Of a stretch of DNA of 40,943 nt, positions 8,046-15,580 are shown in pieces. The notes under the pieces are model-generated. The model did no database searches. It saw only the letters and a program-made list of their open reading frames with translations, and was not told where the DNA came from. The stretch is from positions 1 through 40,943 of the forward strand of contig SLQW01000050.1 of the NCBI GenBank assembly GCA_007131295.1, read 5' to 3'. The translations under genes were made by a program, and so were the position numbers. This stretch comes from Pseudomonadales bacterium (GTDB lineage: Bacteria; Pseudomonadota; Gammaproteobacteria; Pseudomonadales; Azotimanducaceae). Position 1 is the first letter of the stretch. Each line of letters starts with the position of its first letter.

Positions 8046-9072
8046 CGCCGCCGGCCTGGCCCTCCTCGAAACGGTCGTAGGCCTCAACGATCCGCTGCAC
8101 GAGCGGGTGCCGGACCACGTCTCTGGATCCGAACCGGGTGAAGGTGATGCCCTCGATGCCGGAAAGCACGTCCGCCACGTGCAGAAGCCCCGAACGCGTA
8201 CCCCGTGGCAGGTCCACCTGGGTCACATCGCCTGTGATCACCGCCGTGGAGCCGAACCCGATCCGGGTCAGGAACATCTTCATCTGTTCGAGGGTCGTGT
8301 TCTGACTCTCGTCGAGAATGATGAAAGCGTTGTTCAGCGTCCGCCCGCGCATGTAGGCCAGCGGCGCGATCTCGATGACGTTGCGCTCGATCAGCTTGTG
8401 CACGCGTTCGAAGCCGATCATCTCGTAGAGCGCATCGTAGAGGGGCCGCAGGTATGGATCGATCTTCTGCGCCAGATCACCCGGCAGAAAGCCGAGCTTC
8501 TCGCCAGCCTCCACCGCGGGCCGTACCAGCAGGATGCGGGCGACTCGCTCCGACTCCAGGGCCTCGACAGCGCAGGCTACGGCGAGGTAGGTCTTCCCGG
8601 TTCCCGCCGGGCCGATGCCGAAGTTGATGTCATGCTCACGGATCGACTCGACGTAGCCGATCTGGTTCGGACCGCGCGGTTTCACGGACTTCCGCCGGGT
8701 ATGGACCAGCGTCGGATCCGAGGGGTCCTCCACCTCGTCGCGTTCCGCGGCCGCATCGCCTGACAGCGCCTCCGGACGCGGCGCCGGGGCTGCGGGCCTG
8801 GCCGACTCCTGCAGATGCAGGTGCACGGTCTCAGGCGTAAGGCCGGCGGCCTCTCCGGTTTCCCGGTACAGCCGGTGCAGGAGCCGGGCGGCCTGTAGAA
8901 CCTGGGGCTCCGGACCGATGAGGTCGAAGGCATTGCCGCGGTTACGGATCTCGACGCCGAGTCGGCGCTCGAGCTGGCGCAGGTTCTGATCGAAAGGGCC
9001 ACAGAGATTGGCCAGACGGTGGATGTCGTTGGGTTCGAGAACCAGGGACTCGGAGTAGGTTGCGCTGTTCAA
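8035..9072 (-). CDS. ybeZ: PhoH-family ATPase YbeZ
   Basis: This is a cytosolic PhoH-like P-loop ATPase that partners YbeY. It has an N-terminal region matching the family (VLEPNDIHRLANLCGPFD), Walker A GPAGTGKT (154-161) and Walker B FIILDESQN. No ATG fits: the only in-frame ATG (9315) lies deep inside miaB. I chose the TTG at 9072, which gives 345 residues starting just before the conserved region and is preceded by a GGAG 12 nt upstream. Its first bases overlap, as TTGA, the stop of a 31-codon ORF with a good ribosome site, which suggests translational coupling. A second in-frame TTG at 9204 with a GGAG nearby is an alternative start. Confidence 0.9.
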   Translation of the reverse strand: MNSATYSESLVLEPNDIHRLANLCGPFDQNLRQLERRLGVEIRNRGNAFDLIGPEPQVLQAARLLHRLYRETGEAAGLTPETVHLHLQESARPAAPAPRPEALSGDAAAERDEVEDPSDPTLVHTRRKSVKPRGPNQIGYVESIREHDINFGIGPAGTGKTYLAVACAVEALESERVARILLVRPAVEAGEKLGFLPGDLAQKIDPYLRPLYDALYEMIGFERVHKLIERNVIEIAPLAYMRGRTLNNAFIILDESQNTTLEQMKMFLTRIGFGSTAVITGDVTQVDLPRGTRSGLLHVADVLSGIEGITFTRFGSRDVVRHPLVQRIVEAYDRFEEGQAGGDGS

Positions 9073-9164
9073 GCCGGCTTCGGTCTCCAGAACGGGACGG
9101 GGACGGCGGCGGCTCGCGACCGCCTGGGGAGAAGGTCCCGCATTGGGAGCGAAACCTCGGTCAT
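9069..9164 (-). CDS. Putative 31-residue leader ORF upstream of ybeZ
   Basis: The ATG at 9164 is preceded by AAAAAGGATCAGC, a good Shine-Dalgarno sequence with about 5 nt spacing, and opens a 31-codon frame starting MTEVSLPMRDLLPRRS and ending WRPKPA. Its TGA overlaps the TTG proposed as the start of ybeZ (shared TTGA). It lies entirely between the miaB stop and ybeZ. No homology is recognised. It could be a leader that couples ybeZ translation to ribosomes arriving from miaB, or a chance frame. A sequencing frameshift fusing it to ybeZ is also possible, but the two N-termini show no continuity. Confidence 0.4.
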   Translation of the reverse strand: MTEVSLPMRDLLPRRSRAAAVPVPFWRPKPA

Positions 9165-9235
9165 GCTGATCCTTTTTGCTGCGAACTCCGCGCGGGCGCG
9201 CCAAAGGCCATATCTCCGAATCGAGGGTCGAACCG

Positions 9236-10657
9236 TCATATTGCAGCAGGATGGGGTGACGAAGCCATGACCACCTGACGGCCGATCGTCGCCTGCGCAA
9301 GCGGCTCGACGCCAACGCACTCGCCCCGCAAGGAATTGGGCAGAGCCTCGACGATGCGTACGTCGGCGAAGCGCCCGCGCAGTTCTTCCGGCGTCAGGTC
9401 AGGCGGCGGTGTGAAGTTGACGACCCGATTGTTCTCTGTACGCCCTTGCGCCTGCCCGGGATCCCTGCGGGAAGGCCCCGTGACCAGCACTCGCTCCGGC
9501 GCGCCAACCATGCCCTCACTGATCGCCCAGGCCTGCTGACGGATCCTTTCCTGCAGCACATGCAGGCGCTGCTTCTTCACCTCGGCCGGGGTCTCGTCCG
9601 GCAGATCGGCAGCCGGCGTTCCTGGCCGGGCGCTGTAGACGAAGCTGAACGAGGTATCGAAACCGACTTCCTCAATGAGCTTCATGGTGGCGAGAAAGTC
9701 CCGCTCCGTCTCGCCGGGAAAACCGATGATGAAGTCGGACGAAAGCGAGATGTCCGGCCGAATCTGGCGCAGCTTGCGAATCCGCGACTTGTACTCGAGC
9801 GCCGTGTGACCCCGCTTCATCAGCGCCAGGATCCGGTCGGAACCGGATTGCACGGGCAGGTGCAGATGGCTGACCAGCTCTGGAACCGTGGCGTAAGCGT
9901 CGATCAGTGCATCGGAGAACTCCACCGGATGGGAGGTGGTAAAACGGATCCGATCGATGCCGTCGATGGCGGCGACACAGTGAATCAGCTCGGCGAGGTC
10001 CGCCTCGCCGCCATCGGTAGTGGGTCCGCGGTAGGCATTGACATTCTGGCCGAGCAGATTGATCTCGCGCACGCCCTGAGCAGCAAGGGTGACACACTCC
10101 AGCAAAACGTCGTCCAGCGGCCGGCTCACTTCCTCGCCACGGGTGTAGGGCACGACGCAAAACGTGCAGTACTTCGAGCAGCCTTCCATCACGGACACGA
10201 AGGCGGTGGGACCCTCGGCGTGCGGCTCGGGCAGACGGTCGAACTTTTCGATTTCCGGAAAGCTCACATCCACCAGAGTTGGCCCAGCCAGGGGATCGGC
10301 GCGCCGGGCGTCGAGCATCTCGGGCAGCCGATGCAGGGTCTGAGGGCCGAACACCAGGTCGACGAACGGAGCGCGCGCGGCGATGGCCTCGCCTTCCTGG
10401 CTGGCAACACAGCCGCCGACGCCGATGACGAGATCCGGCCGCGTCTGCTTCAGACGCCGGTAGCGGCCGAGCTCGCTGAACACCTTCTCCTGGGCCTTCT
10501 CCCGGATCGAGCAGGTGTTGAGCAGAATCACGTCGGCCTCGGCCTCGTTCGCAGTCGCCTCGAGGCCGTGACTGGCGCGCAGGAGGTCGAGCATGCGCGC
10601 CGAGTCATACTCGTTCATCTGGCAGCCGTGGGTACGAATGAAGACCTTGCCCGTCAT
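9236..10657 (-). CDS. miaB: tRNA-2-methylthio-N6-dimethylallyladenosine synthase MiaB
   Basis: MiaB is a radical-SAM methylthiotransferase that converts i6A37 to ms2i6A37 in tRNAs. The 473-residue protein starts at the ATG at 10657 ([19 protein letters not shown]); upstream in-frame codons only add a non-conserved tail. The N-terminal domain cysteines are C12, C49 and C83, and the radical-SAM cluster is C160-x3-C164-x2-C167 in [19 protein letters not shown]-terminal TRAM domain covers roughly the last 70 residues. A GGGAG lies about 12 nt upstream. It is the first gene of the cluster running to lnt. Confidence 0.96.
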   Translation of the reverse strand: MTGKVFIRTHGCQMNEYDSARMLDLLRASHGLEATANEAEADVILLNTCSIREKAQEKVFSELGRYRRLKQTRPDLVIGVGGCVASQEGEAIAARAPFVDLVFGPQTLHRLPEMLDARRADPLAGPTLVDVSFPEIEKFDRLPEPHAEGPTAFVSVMEGCSKYCTFCVVPYTRGEEVSRPLDDVLLECVTLAAQGVREINLLGQNVNAYRGPTTDGGEADLAELIHCVAAIDGIDRIRFTTSHPVEFSDALIDAYATVPELVSHLHLPVQSGSDRILALMKRGHTALEYKSRIRKLRQIRPDISLSSDFIIGFPGETERDFLATMKLIEEVGFDTSFSFVYSARPGTPAADLPDETPAEVKKQRLHVLQERIRQQAWAISEGMVGAPERVLVTGPSRRDPGQAQGRTENNRVVNFTPPPDLTPEELRGRFADVRIVEALPNSLRGECVGVEPLAQATIGRQVVMASSPHPAAI

Positions 10658-10694
10658 GAGGGGGCGCATCTCCCAAGCCGAATAACAGCCAAAA

Positions 10695-10703
10695 ATGATA
10701 GCA
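10695..10703 (-). promoter_or_regulatory. Putative extended -10 promoter element for miaB
   Basis: Reading the minus strand, TGCTATCAT (extended -10 TG plus TATCAT, 5/6 to consensus) lies about 38 bp upstream of the miaB ATG. No good -35 is seen, which is tolerated for extended -10 promoters. This is a pattern match only. Confidence 0.4.
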
Positions 10704-10807
10704 GAGGCGTGACAGCACCCGACAGCCGACACGGCCGGGCTTGCATTGGTCGCACTAAGCCTCAATATGCCTCCCTTGCATACGCGATCGCATCCGCGAC
10801 TGCGCCC

Positions 10808-10843
10808 GCAACGGCGTCAGCAACGGCGCACGCAACGGAGTCC
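10808..10843 (+). repeat. Three 12-bp tandem repeats carrying the ribosome site of the DUF1820 gene
   Basis: Three consecutive 12-mers, GCAACGGCGTCA, GCAACGGCGCAC and GCAACGGAGTCC, precede the ATG at 10847. The last copy differs so that it contains GGAG, positioned as the Shine-Dalgarno sequence. The preceding bases (10796-10807) look like a decayed fourth copy. Confidence 0.7.
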
Positions 10844-10846
10844 AGC

Positions 10847-11182
10847 ATGGCCGAAGACACGCATATTTTCCGGGTGATCTTCCACAACCAGGGCCAGATC
10901 TACGAGGTCTATGCCAAGGAGATCTTCCAAAGCGAGCTCTACGGCTTCATAGAGGTGGAAGGCTACGTCTTCGACAACCGCAGCCAGGTGGTAGTGGACC
11001 CCTCCGAGGAACGCCTGAAGGGTGAGTTCGAAGGCGTCCAGCGCAGCTACATCCCCATGCACGCGGTGATCCGCATCGACGAGGTCGAGAAGGAAGGCCA
11101 GGCGCGCATCAAGGAGTTCAAGGGCGAGAAGGTCATGCCCTTCCCGATGCCCAGCGCACCGCGCAAGGGTCAGGACAGCTGA
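10847..11182 (+). CDS. DUF1820 family protein
   Basis: The 111-residue protein begins MAEDTHIFRVIFHNQGQIYE and matches what I know of the DUF1820 family, a small conserved gammaproteobacterial protein of unknown function. It has no signal peptide or membrane segment; it is mixed beta/alpha with a charged, basic C-terminal tail (KEFKGEKVMPFP). The ATG follows GGAGTCCAGC, a good ribosome site made by the last unit of a tandem repeat. The open frame runs far upstream, antisense to miaB, but that part is spurious. It is the first gene of a probable operon: the acyl-CoA ligase starts 14 bp after its stop. Confidence 0.88.
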   Translation: MAEDTHIFRVIFHNQGQIYEVYAKEIFQSELYGFIEVEGYVFDNRSQVVVDPSEERLKGEFEGVQRSYIPMHAVIRIDEVEKEGQARIKEFKGEKVMPFPMPSAPRKGQDS

Positions 11183-11196
11183 CTCTCCCGGAGCGC

Positions 11197-12753
11197 ATGC
11201 ATCCAGCGGCAGTCGCTGCGCGGTTCCCGGACCGCCCGGCGCTCACGCTCAACGAGACCACCTGGAGCTACGGCGAACTCGAAGTCAGGGCCAACCGCCT
11301 CGCCCGCGCGCTGCGCGCAGCGGGACTGAGTGCCGGCGACGGCATCGCCGTTCTGCTGGACAACCGCCTCGAAGTCTTCAGCGCCTTCTGGGCCGCCATG
11401 CGCAGCGGCCTCTACTACACGCCGATCAGCACCCACCTGAAGAGCGATGAAATCGCCTGGATCCTGGCCTCCGCACGTCCCCAGGCGCTCGTCAGCAGCC
11501 GCGACTTTCTGCCGCGACTCGAACCAATCACTGCGGCCCTGCCGCGCCTGCGGGTGCTCGCCGACGATGCGGGCATTCCTGGCTGGGAAGACCTGGCCTC
11601 CGTCAGTGCGCCACATCCGCCGACCTTTCCTGATGATGCCCTCGAAGGGGCTCCGCTGCTGTTCTCGTCCGGTACCACGGGACGACCCAAAGGCGTGATC
11701 AACATGCGACCCGGCGCCCAGCCCGGCACCGTCAGCGAACTGGCGCGGCGGCGCATGGCGCTGCACGAAATCAACGCTGAGACCGTGTATCTCTCCACCG
11801 CACCGCTCTATCACTCGGCGCCACTGCGCTATACGGAAATGGTCCTGCGCAGCGGCGGTCACGCGGTGGTGATGGAGAAGTTCGATGCCGCCACGGCGCT
11901 TGCGCACATCGCGCGCTACCGCATCACCCACAGCCAGTGGGTACCGACGATGTTCGTGCGTCTGTTGCGTCTCCCGGAGCAGGAACGCGAACGCTACGAC
12001 CTCGGCAGCCACCGTTTCGCCGTGCATGCGGCAGCGCCCTGCCCCATTGCAGTCAAGCGGGCGATGCTCGCCTGGTGGGGCCCGATTCTTCACGAGTATT
12101 ACTCTGCCACCGAGGCCAACGGCCAGACGGTGATCGGTCCAGACGAGTGGCTTGCGCACCCAGGGTCCGTGGGGCGCCCGCTTCTCGGCGAGGTCCGCAT
12201 TCGCGACGAGCAGGGCCGTGATCTGCCGACGGGCGAGCCAGGGCTCGTCTATCTCGGTGGCGGTGCCCGGTTCGAATACCTCGATGATCCCCAGGCCACG
12301 GCGGCCGCATATGCTCCCGATGGGCTTTCCACCCTCGGCGACATCGGCTACCTCGACCGCGACGGCTACCTCTATCTCACCGACCGGCGCGATTTCACCA
12401 TCATCACCGGCGGTGTGAACGTCTATCCCCAGGAAGTGGAAAACGTGCTGCTCGAGCATCCTGCTGTGGCCGACGCAGCGGTCTTTGGCGTGCCGGACCC
12501 GGAGTACGGCGAGCGCGTTATGGCGGTGGTGGAGCCCGTGCCGGCGGGCATCGACGACCCTGAACTCGCGGCAGAGCTGACGGCGTTCTGCCGGGACCGG
12601 CTCGCCCATTTGAAGTGCCCAAGGGCATTCCAGTTTCGAGCGAGCCTGCCGCGCCTGCCCACCGGCAAGCTGGCCAAAGGCTCGCTGCGGGAGGAAGTAC
12701 TGGCGCAATCCAATGCCGACGGGGCGACTTTTCCCGCCGTGACCTTACAATGA
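11197..12753 (+). CDS. Acyl-CoA synthetase / AMP-dependent ligase
   Basis: This is an ANL-superfamily adenylate-forming enzyme of 518 residues that would activate a carboxylic acid to its CoA thioester through an acyl-AMP. The P-loop SSGTTGRPKGV (157-167), the A5-like motif YYSATEANG, the A7/A8 hinge GDIGYLDRDGYLYLTDRRD followed by GGVNVYPQEVE, and the C-terminal catalytic lysine in PTGKLAKGSL are all present, so it should be active. The substrate cannot be read from the sequence; a fatty or branched/cyclic acid is likeliest. GGAG sits 4 nt before the ATG. It is co-directional with the DUF1820 gene (14 bp) and the ferredoxin-reductase-like gene (28 bp downstream), suggesting a catabolic or lipid-related operon. 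Confidence 0.9.
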   Translation: MHPAAVAARFPDRPALTLNETTWSYGELEVRANRLARALRAAGLSAGDGIAVLLDNRLEVFSAFWAAMRSGLYYTPISTHLKSDEIAWILASARPQALVSSRDFLPRLEPITAALPRLRVLADDAGIPGWEDLASVSAPHPPTFPDDALEGAPLLFSSGTTGRPKGVINMRPGAQPGTVSELARRRMALHEINAETVYLSTAPLYHSAPLRYTEMVLRSGGHAVVMEKFDAATALAHIARYRITHSQWVPTMFVRLLRLPEQERERYDLGSHRFAVHAAAPCPIAVKRAMLAWWGPILHEYYSATEANGQTVIGPDEWLAHPGSVGRPLLGEVRIRDEQGRDLPTGEPGLVYLGGGARFEYLDDPQATAAAYAPDGLSTLGDIGYLDRDGYLYLTDRRDFTIITGGVNVYPQEVENVLLEHPAVADAAVFGVPDPEYGERVMAVVEPVPAGIDDPELAAELTAFCRDRLAHLKCPRAFQFRASLPRLPTGKLAKGSLREEVLAQSNADGATFPAVTLQ

Positions 12754-12781
12754 GGCGCTTCGCATCGAGGGAGAGCAGAGC

Positions 12782-13993
12782 ATGACGCGGACCGTGGTGA
12801 TCGGAGCCGGCCACGCGGGCGGCCAGGTGGTGGCCAGCCTGCGGCAGGAGGGCTACGAAGGCGAGATCGTACTGATCGGAGAGGAGCATTCTCCCCCCTA
12901 CCAGCGCCCTCCCCTGTCCAAGGCCTACCTGTCGGGCGACCAACCGCTCGAGCGGATCCTGATCCGGCCGCAGAAGTTCTACGACGACAAGAACATCGAT
13001 CTCCGCCTCGGCGTGCGCGTCACCGCCATCGACCGCGAGAAACGCACGATCACGCTGGACACCGGCGAGACGCTCGAGTGGACGCATCTGGTGCTCGCCA
13101 CCGGCAGCCATGTGCGCCGCCTCCCGCTTCCTGGCGTCGAACTGCCGGGTGTCCACTACCTGCGCACCATCGCTGACGTGGATGCTATCCGTACGGAATT
13201 GGAGCCTGGTAAACGTCTGGTCATCGTCGGCGGCGGCTACATCGGCCTGGAAGTGGCGGCGGTCGCCATCAAAGCGGGGCTGGATGTCACCGTCCTGGAA
13301 ATGGAACAGCGGATCCTGCAGCGGGTGACCACCGCCGCCATGTCCGAGTACTACCACGATGTGCATACGAAAGCCGGAGTGAAGATCCGCTGTGAGGCGG
13401 CTGCATCCGAAATCCTGGGCAACCGACGGGTCGAAGCGGTGAAGTGCAGGGACGGCAGCGAGATTCCCGCTGACGTGGTGATCATCGGCGTAGGCATCCT
13501 GCCGACCACCGATATCGCGGAGGCGGCAGGGCTCGAGGTGGACAATGGCATCCTGGTGGACGACCACTGCCGAACGTCGGATCCCAGCATCTACGCGGTT
13601 GGCGACTGCACCAACCATCCGAGCGCACTGCTCGATCGCCGTCTGCGGCTCGAGTCCGTCCCCAACGCCAACGAACAGGGCAAGGTGGCGGCGGCCAACA
13701 TCTGCGGCAAGGACGTGACCTACGACGCGGTGCCCTGGTTCTGGTCAGACCAGTACGACCTAAAGCTGCAGATGGTGGGCTTTTCCACCGATGCGGATAC
13801 CGAAGTGGTGCGTGGCGACCCGGAGGAAGGGGCCTTCGCGCGCTTCTACCTGCGCGACGGGGTGGTCATCGCGGTGGACGCCGTGAACAGTCCGCGGGAG
13901 TTCATGGCGGCGAAACAGCTCGTGGCCGAAAAACGCGAGGTGGATCCGGTCAAGCTGGCGGACACATCCATCGCCATCAAGGAACTGCTCTGA
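12782..13993 (+). CDS. NAD(P)H:ferredoxin/rubredoxin reductase-type FAD oxidoreductase
   Basis: The 403-residue flavoprotein belongs to the pyridine nucleotide-disulfide family, ferredoxin-reductase branch. The FAD-binding GAGHAGG lies at residues 8-14, the PPYQRPPLSKAYL block at 38-50, the ATG motif at 106-108, the NAD(P)H-binding GGGYIGLE at about 150-157, and the second FAD motif IYAVGDC near 280; a reductase C-terminal domain ends the protein. There is no redox-active CxxxxC pair, so it most likely passes electrons to a small ferredoxin or rubredoxin serving an oxygenase or P450. No such partner is in the window. A purine-rich GAGGGAGAGCAGAGC precedes the ATG. Confidence 0.9.
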   Translation: MTRTVVIGAGHAGGQVVASLRQEGYEGEIVLIGEEHSPPYQRPPLSKAYLSGDQPLERILIRPQKFYDDKNIDLRLGVRVTAIDREKRTITLDTGETLEWTHLVLATGSHVRRLPLPGVELPGVHYLRTIADVDAIRTELEPGKRLVIVGGGYIGLEVAAVAIKAGLDVTVLEMEQRILQRVTTAAMSEYYHDVHTKAGVKIRCEAAASEILGNRRVEAVKCRDGSEIPADVVIIGVGILPTTDIAEAAGLEVDNGILVDDHCRTSDPSIYAVGDCTNHPSALLDRRLRLESVPNANEQGKVAAANICGKDVTYDAVPWFWSDQYDLKLQMVGFSTDADTEVVRGDPEEGAFARFYLRDGVVIAVDAVNSPREFMAAKQLVAEKREVDPVKLADTSIAIKELL

Positions 13994-14018
13994 GGCAGGC
14001 TGGGTCCTGGAGGTAGAC

Positions 14019-14105
14019 ATGCTGTGGCTGCGCGACATGCGCAGGATCCCAGCGGACGCCGAAGCGATCCGCAGCGATCGCCTGGAAGAATCGGGTCCGG
14101 ACTGA
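14019..14105 (+). CDS. Putative 28-residue small ORF with strong ribosome site
   Basis: A GGAGGT (14009-14014), spaced 4 nt from the ATG at 14019, opens a 28-codon frame beginning MLWLRDMRRIPADAEAIR and ending EESGPD. It starts 25 bp after the ferredoxin-reductase stop, so it would be the last cistron of that operon. Its stop codon is inside the left arm of a perfect 26-bp palindrome. No homology is recognised. The near-perfect Shine-Dalgarno sequence makes translation plausible; the peptide is amphipathic with no membrane segment. Confidence 0.45.
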   Translation: MLWLRDMRRIPADAEAIRSDRLEESGPD

Positions 14106-14119
14106 CCTCAGTCCGGACC
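14094..14119. terminator. Perfect 12-bp palindrome between convergent operons
   Basis: GGTCCGGACTGA and TCAGTCCGGACC are exact reverse complements separated by CC. The hairpin lies between the ferredoxin-reductase operon (plus) and the encapsulin operon (minus), where a bidirectional terminator is expected. No T-run follows on either strand, so termination would be non-canonical, or the element may be a protein-binding dyad. Confidence 0.55.
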
Positions 14120-14165
14120 GCCGCCCTGAACGCGCCCCCAAGGGCCACCTGTGCCGAGTCGGTTG

Positions 14166-14987
14166 CTACTTCTTCCGTGCGCGGCTGCCGTAGTGCAACG
14201 CCACCGCGGCGTCCGGACCATTGTTCAGGAAGGTGAAGCTCGACTCGATATAGAGATGCACACGGCTTGCGTCATGGTCCAGGTAGCCGATGGAAAAGTC
14301 CCGGCCGACGGTGAGTTCGAAGTCGCCACCACGCATCGACAGCACGACGCTGCCGTCCACAGCCGACGCATATACCAGCGGACCGTCCACGAGCTGCCGC
14401 AGGTGCTCCAGAACCGGATAGCCGCCGCTGTGGGTCGTCCGGGTCAGTCCGGCGAAGCAGCGCGGCCCCATGGCGATGGCATAAGGCCCGTCGATACCCT
14501 GGTCACGCAGAATGCGCATGGCTTCCGCCGCCGCCTCGGGATACTTGGTGTAGTCACTGGAGAGGGAAATCGGGGCATGCGGTGAAGCGGAGCCGATACC
14601 CTCGATGCCAGCGTCATCGTAGCCGTTGAAGATCGCACCATCCTCTGCCAGGGCGGCGGAGCGAGCGGCTGTCACCACCGCCTCAAGCTCCGGATTTCTG
14701 GCGCCGCGGGCCAGGGCCTCGATCTCCTTGCGTTCGAGTTCGAAAGGAATCCGCACTTCCACCAGCGGCTGCACGCGGCGCAGCCGGGCACTCGCACCCT
14801 GGCCCGGCGACTTGATGTCCTGGGTACGGCCAAGGTCCACGGAGGAGGCGTGCCAGCCCAGCGGACCCTGAAAGTCAACGACGCGACGCCCCGCAAGGGT
14901 CGTGGTGAGCGCCGAGCGGGCTTCGTCCTCGATTTCCGACCAGGCTTCCGGCGTGATCGGGGCGAGTTCGCGATACAGATCGTTCAT
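14166..14987 (-). CDS. Encapsulin nanocompartment shell protein (family 1)
   Basis: The 273-residue protein is a family 1 encapsulin (linocin/CFP29-like, HK97 capsid fold) that self-assembles into an icosahedral protein shell in the cytoplasm. Family blocks are visible: the N-terminal ELAPITPEAWSEIEDEA (7-23), VDFQGPLGWHASSVDLGR (36-53), VQPLVEVRIPFELERKEI (72-89), RGARNPELEAVVTAA, the AEDGAIFNGY segment (113-122), and the C-terminal SFTFLNNGPDAAVAL. The gene follows the encapsulated-ferritin gene by 20 bp on the same strand, the known shell/cargo arrangement. An AGGA lies about 10 nt before the ATG. It is convergent with the ferredoxin-reductase operon. Confidence 0.96.
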   Translation of the reverse strand: MNDLYRELAPITPEAWSEIEDEARSALTTTLAGRRVVDFQGPLGWHASSVDLGRTQDIKSPGQGASARLRRVQPLVEVRIPFELERKEIEALARGARNPELEAVVTAARSAALAEDGAIFNGYDDAGIEGIGSASPHAPISLSSDYTKYPEAAAEAMRILRDQGIDGPYAIAMGPRCFAGLTRTTHSGGYPVLEHLRQLVDGPLVYASAVDGSVVLSMRGGDFELTVGRDFSIGYLDHDASRVHLYIESSFTFLNNGPDAAVALHYGSRARKK

Positions 14988-15007
14988 GTGTTCCGTTCCT
15001 CAGGTTG

Positions 15008-15412
15008 TCAGGCGCCGCGCAGGCTGCCGATTCCGAGTGAGCCGTCTGCCGAGCTGGTGCGCGCCGGAGCATCGCCGTCGCCGCCCGCGGCGCTGCCGCC
15101 CTCCGCCTTGCCCGTTGCGACCTCCTCGGCCTTGAGAATGTCACCATCGCAGAACAGGTAGGTCCGCAGGTGCTCGTCGATAACCGGATAGCGGCGGCGC
15201 AGCCACTCCAGGACCATGGCCGCGTGTTCCATTTCCTCGTCCCGGTTGTGCAGCAGAATCGCCTTGAGCTCAGGGTCCTGAGTGACCGCGGCACGCTGGT
15301 CGTACCAGTCGACCGCGTCGAACTCCTCCATTAAGGAGGTGATCGCGCGATGCTTGTCGATGACCTCTTCCGGCAGATCCTCCCGCGCCTCGTGCAGGTT
15401 TTCGCTCGACAT
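15008..15412 (-). CDS. Encapsulated ferritin-like protein (EncFtn) with targeting peptide
   Basis: The 134-residue ferroxidase is cargo of the adjacent encapsulin. The EncFtn core is clear: SLMEEFDAVDWYDQR (26-40) and HNRDEEMEHAAMVLEWLRR (55-73). By alignment to the Rhodospirillum EncFtn sequence from memory, the ferroxidase ligands are E30, E60 and H63, and the entry site includes E29 and D32 (glutamate in that protein). A Gly/Ala/Ser-rich linker (about 99-122) leads to the C-terminal cargo-loading peptide DGSLGIGSLRGA (123-134). The ATG at 15412 has a strong GAGGAG ribosome site; the longer open frame upstream is not conserved. The protein oxidises Fe(II) for storage inside the shell. I see no convincing Fur box upstream. 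Confidence 0.96.
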   Translation of the reverse strand: MSSENLHEAREDLPEEVIDKHRAITSLMEEFDAVDWYDQRAAVTQDPELKAILLHNRDEEMEHAAMVLEWLRRRYPVIDEHLRTYLFCDGDILKAEEVATGKAEGGSAAGGDGDAPARTSSADGSLGIGSLRGA

Positions 15413-15522
15413 GGATTCTCCTCGCGCCAATGGCAGGGGCGCCGATGATGCCACAGGGCCGACGACGCTGCTCGGCCGCCGCGGTTGGGAAGGGCGGGAA
15501 CCACGGCACGGATGGCTCCGCG

Positions 15523-15531
15523 TGATAGACT
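15523..15531 (+). promoter_or_regulatory. Putative extended -10 element upstream of uspE
   Basis: TGATAGACT carries an extended -10 TG and a 4/6 -10 hexamer, 50 bp before the uspE GTG. TAGACTGG also occurs upstream of the first phoU (24558-24565). No clear -35 is seen. This is a weak pattern match. Confidence 0.3.
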
Positions 15532-15580
15532 GGCTCGCCTCTGCCCGCATCCTTCAACCTGCCGTAGGTATGTCGACGCC

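Noticed and set aside
9446-10846. Very long open frame on the plus strand through miaB, continuous with the DUF1820 gene
   Set aside because: It is antisense to a clear miaB gene and has no recognisable domain. Long antisense frames are expected in GC-rich genes. Only the part from 10847, with its own ribosome site, is real.
11170-12708. 512-codon frame antisense to the acyl-CoA ligase
   Set aside because: No motif, ribosome site or operon context; the sense strand encodes a full set of ligase motifs.
15413-15580. Fur box controlling the encapsulated ferritin gene
   Set aside because: I looked for a GATAATGATAATCATTATC-like dyad in the gap and found nothing better than chance.
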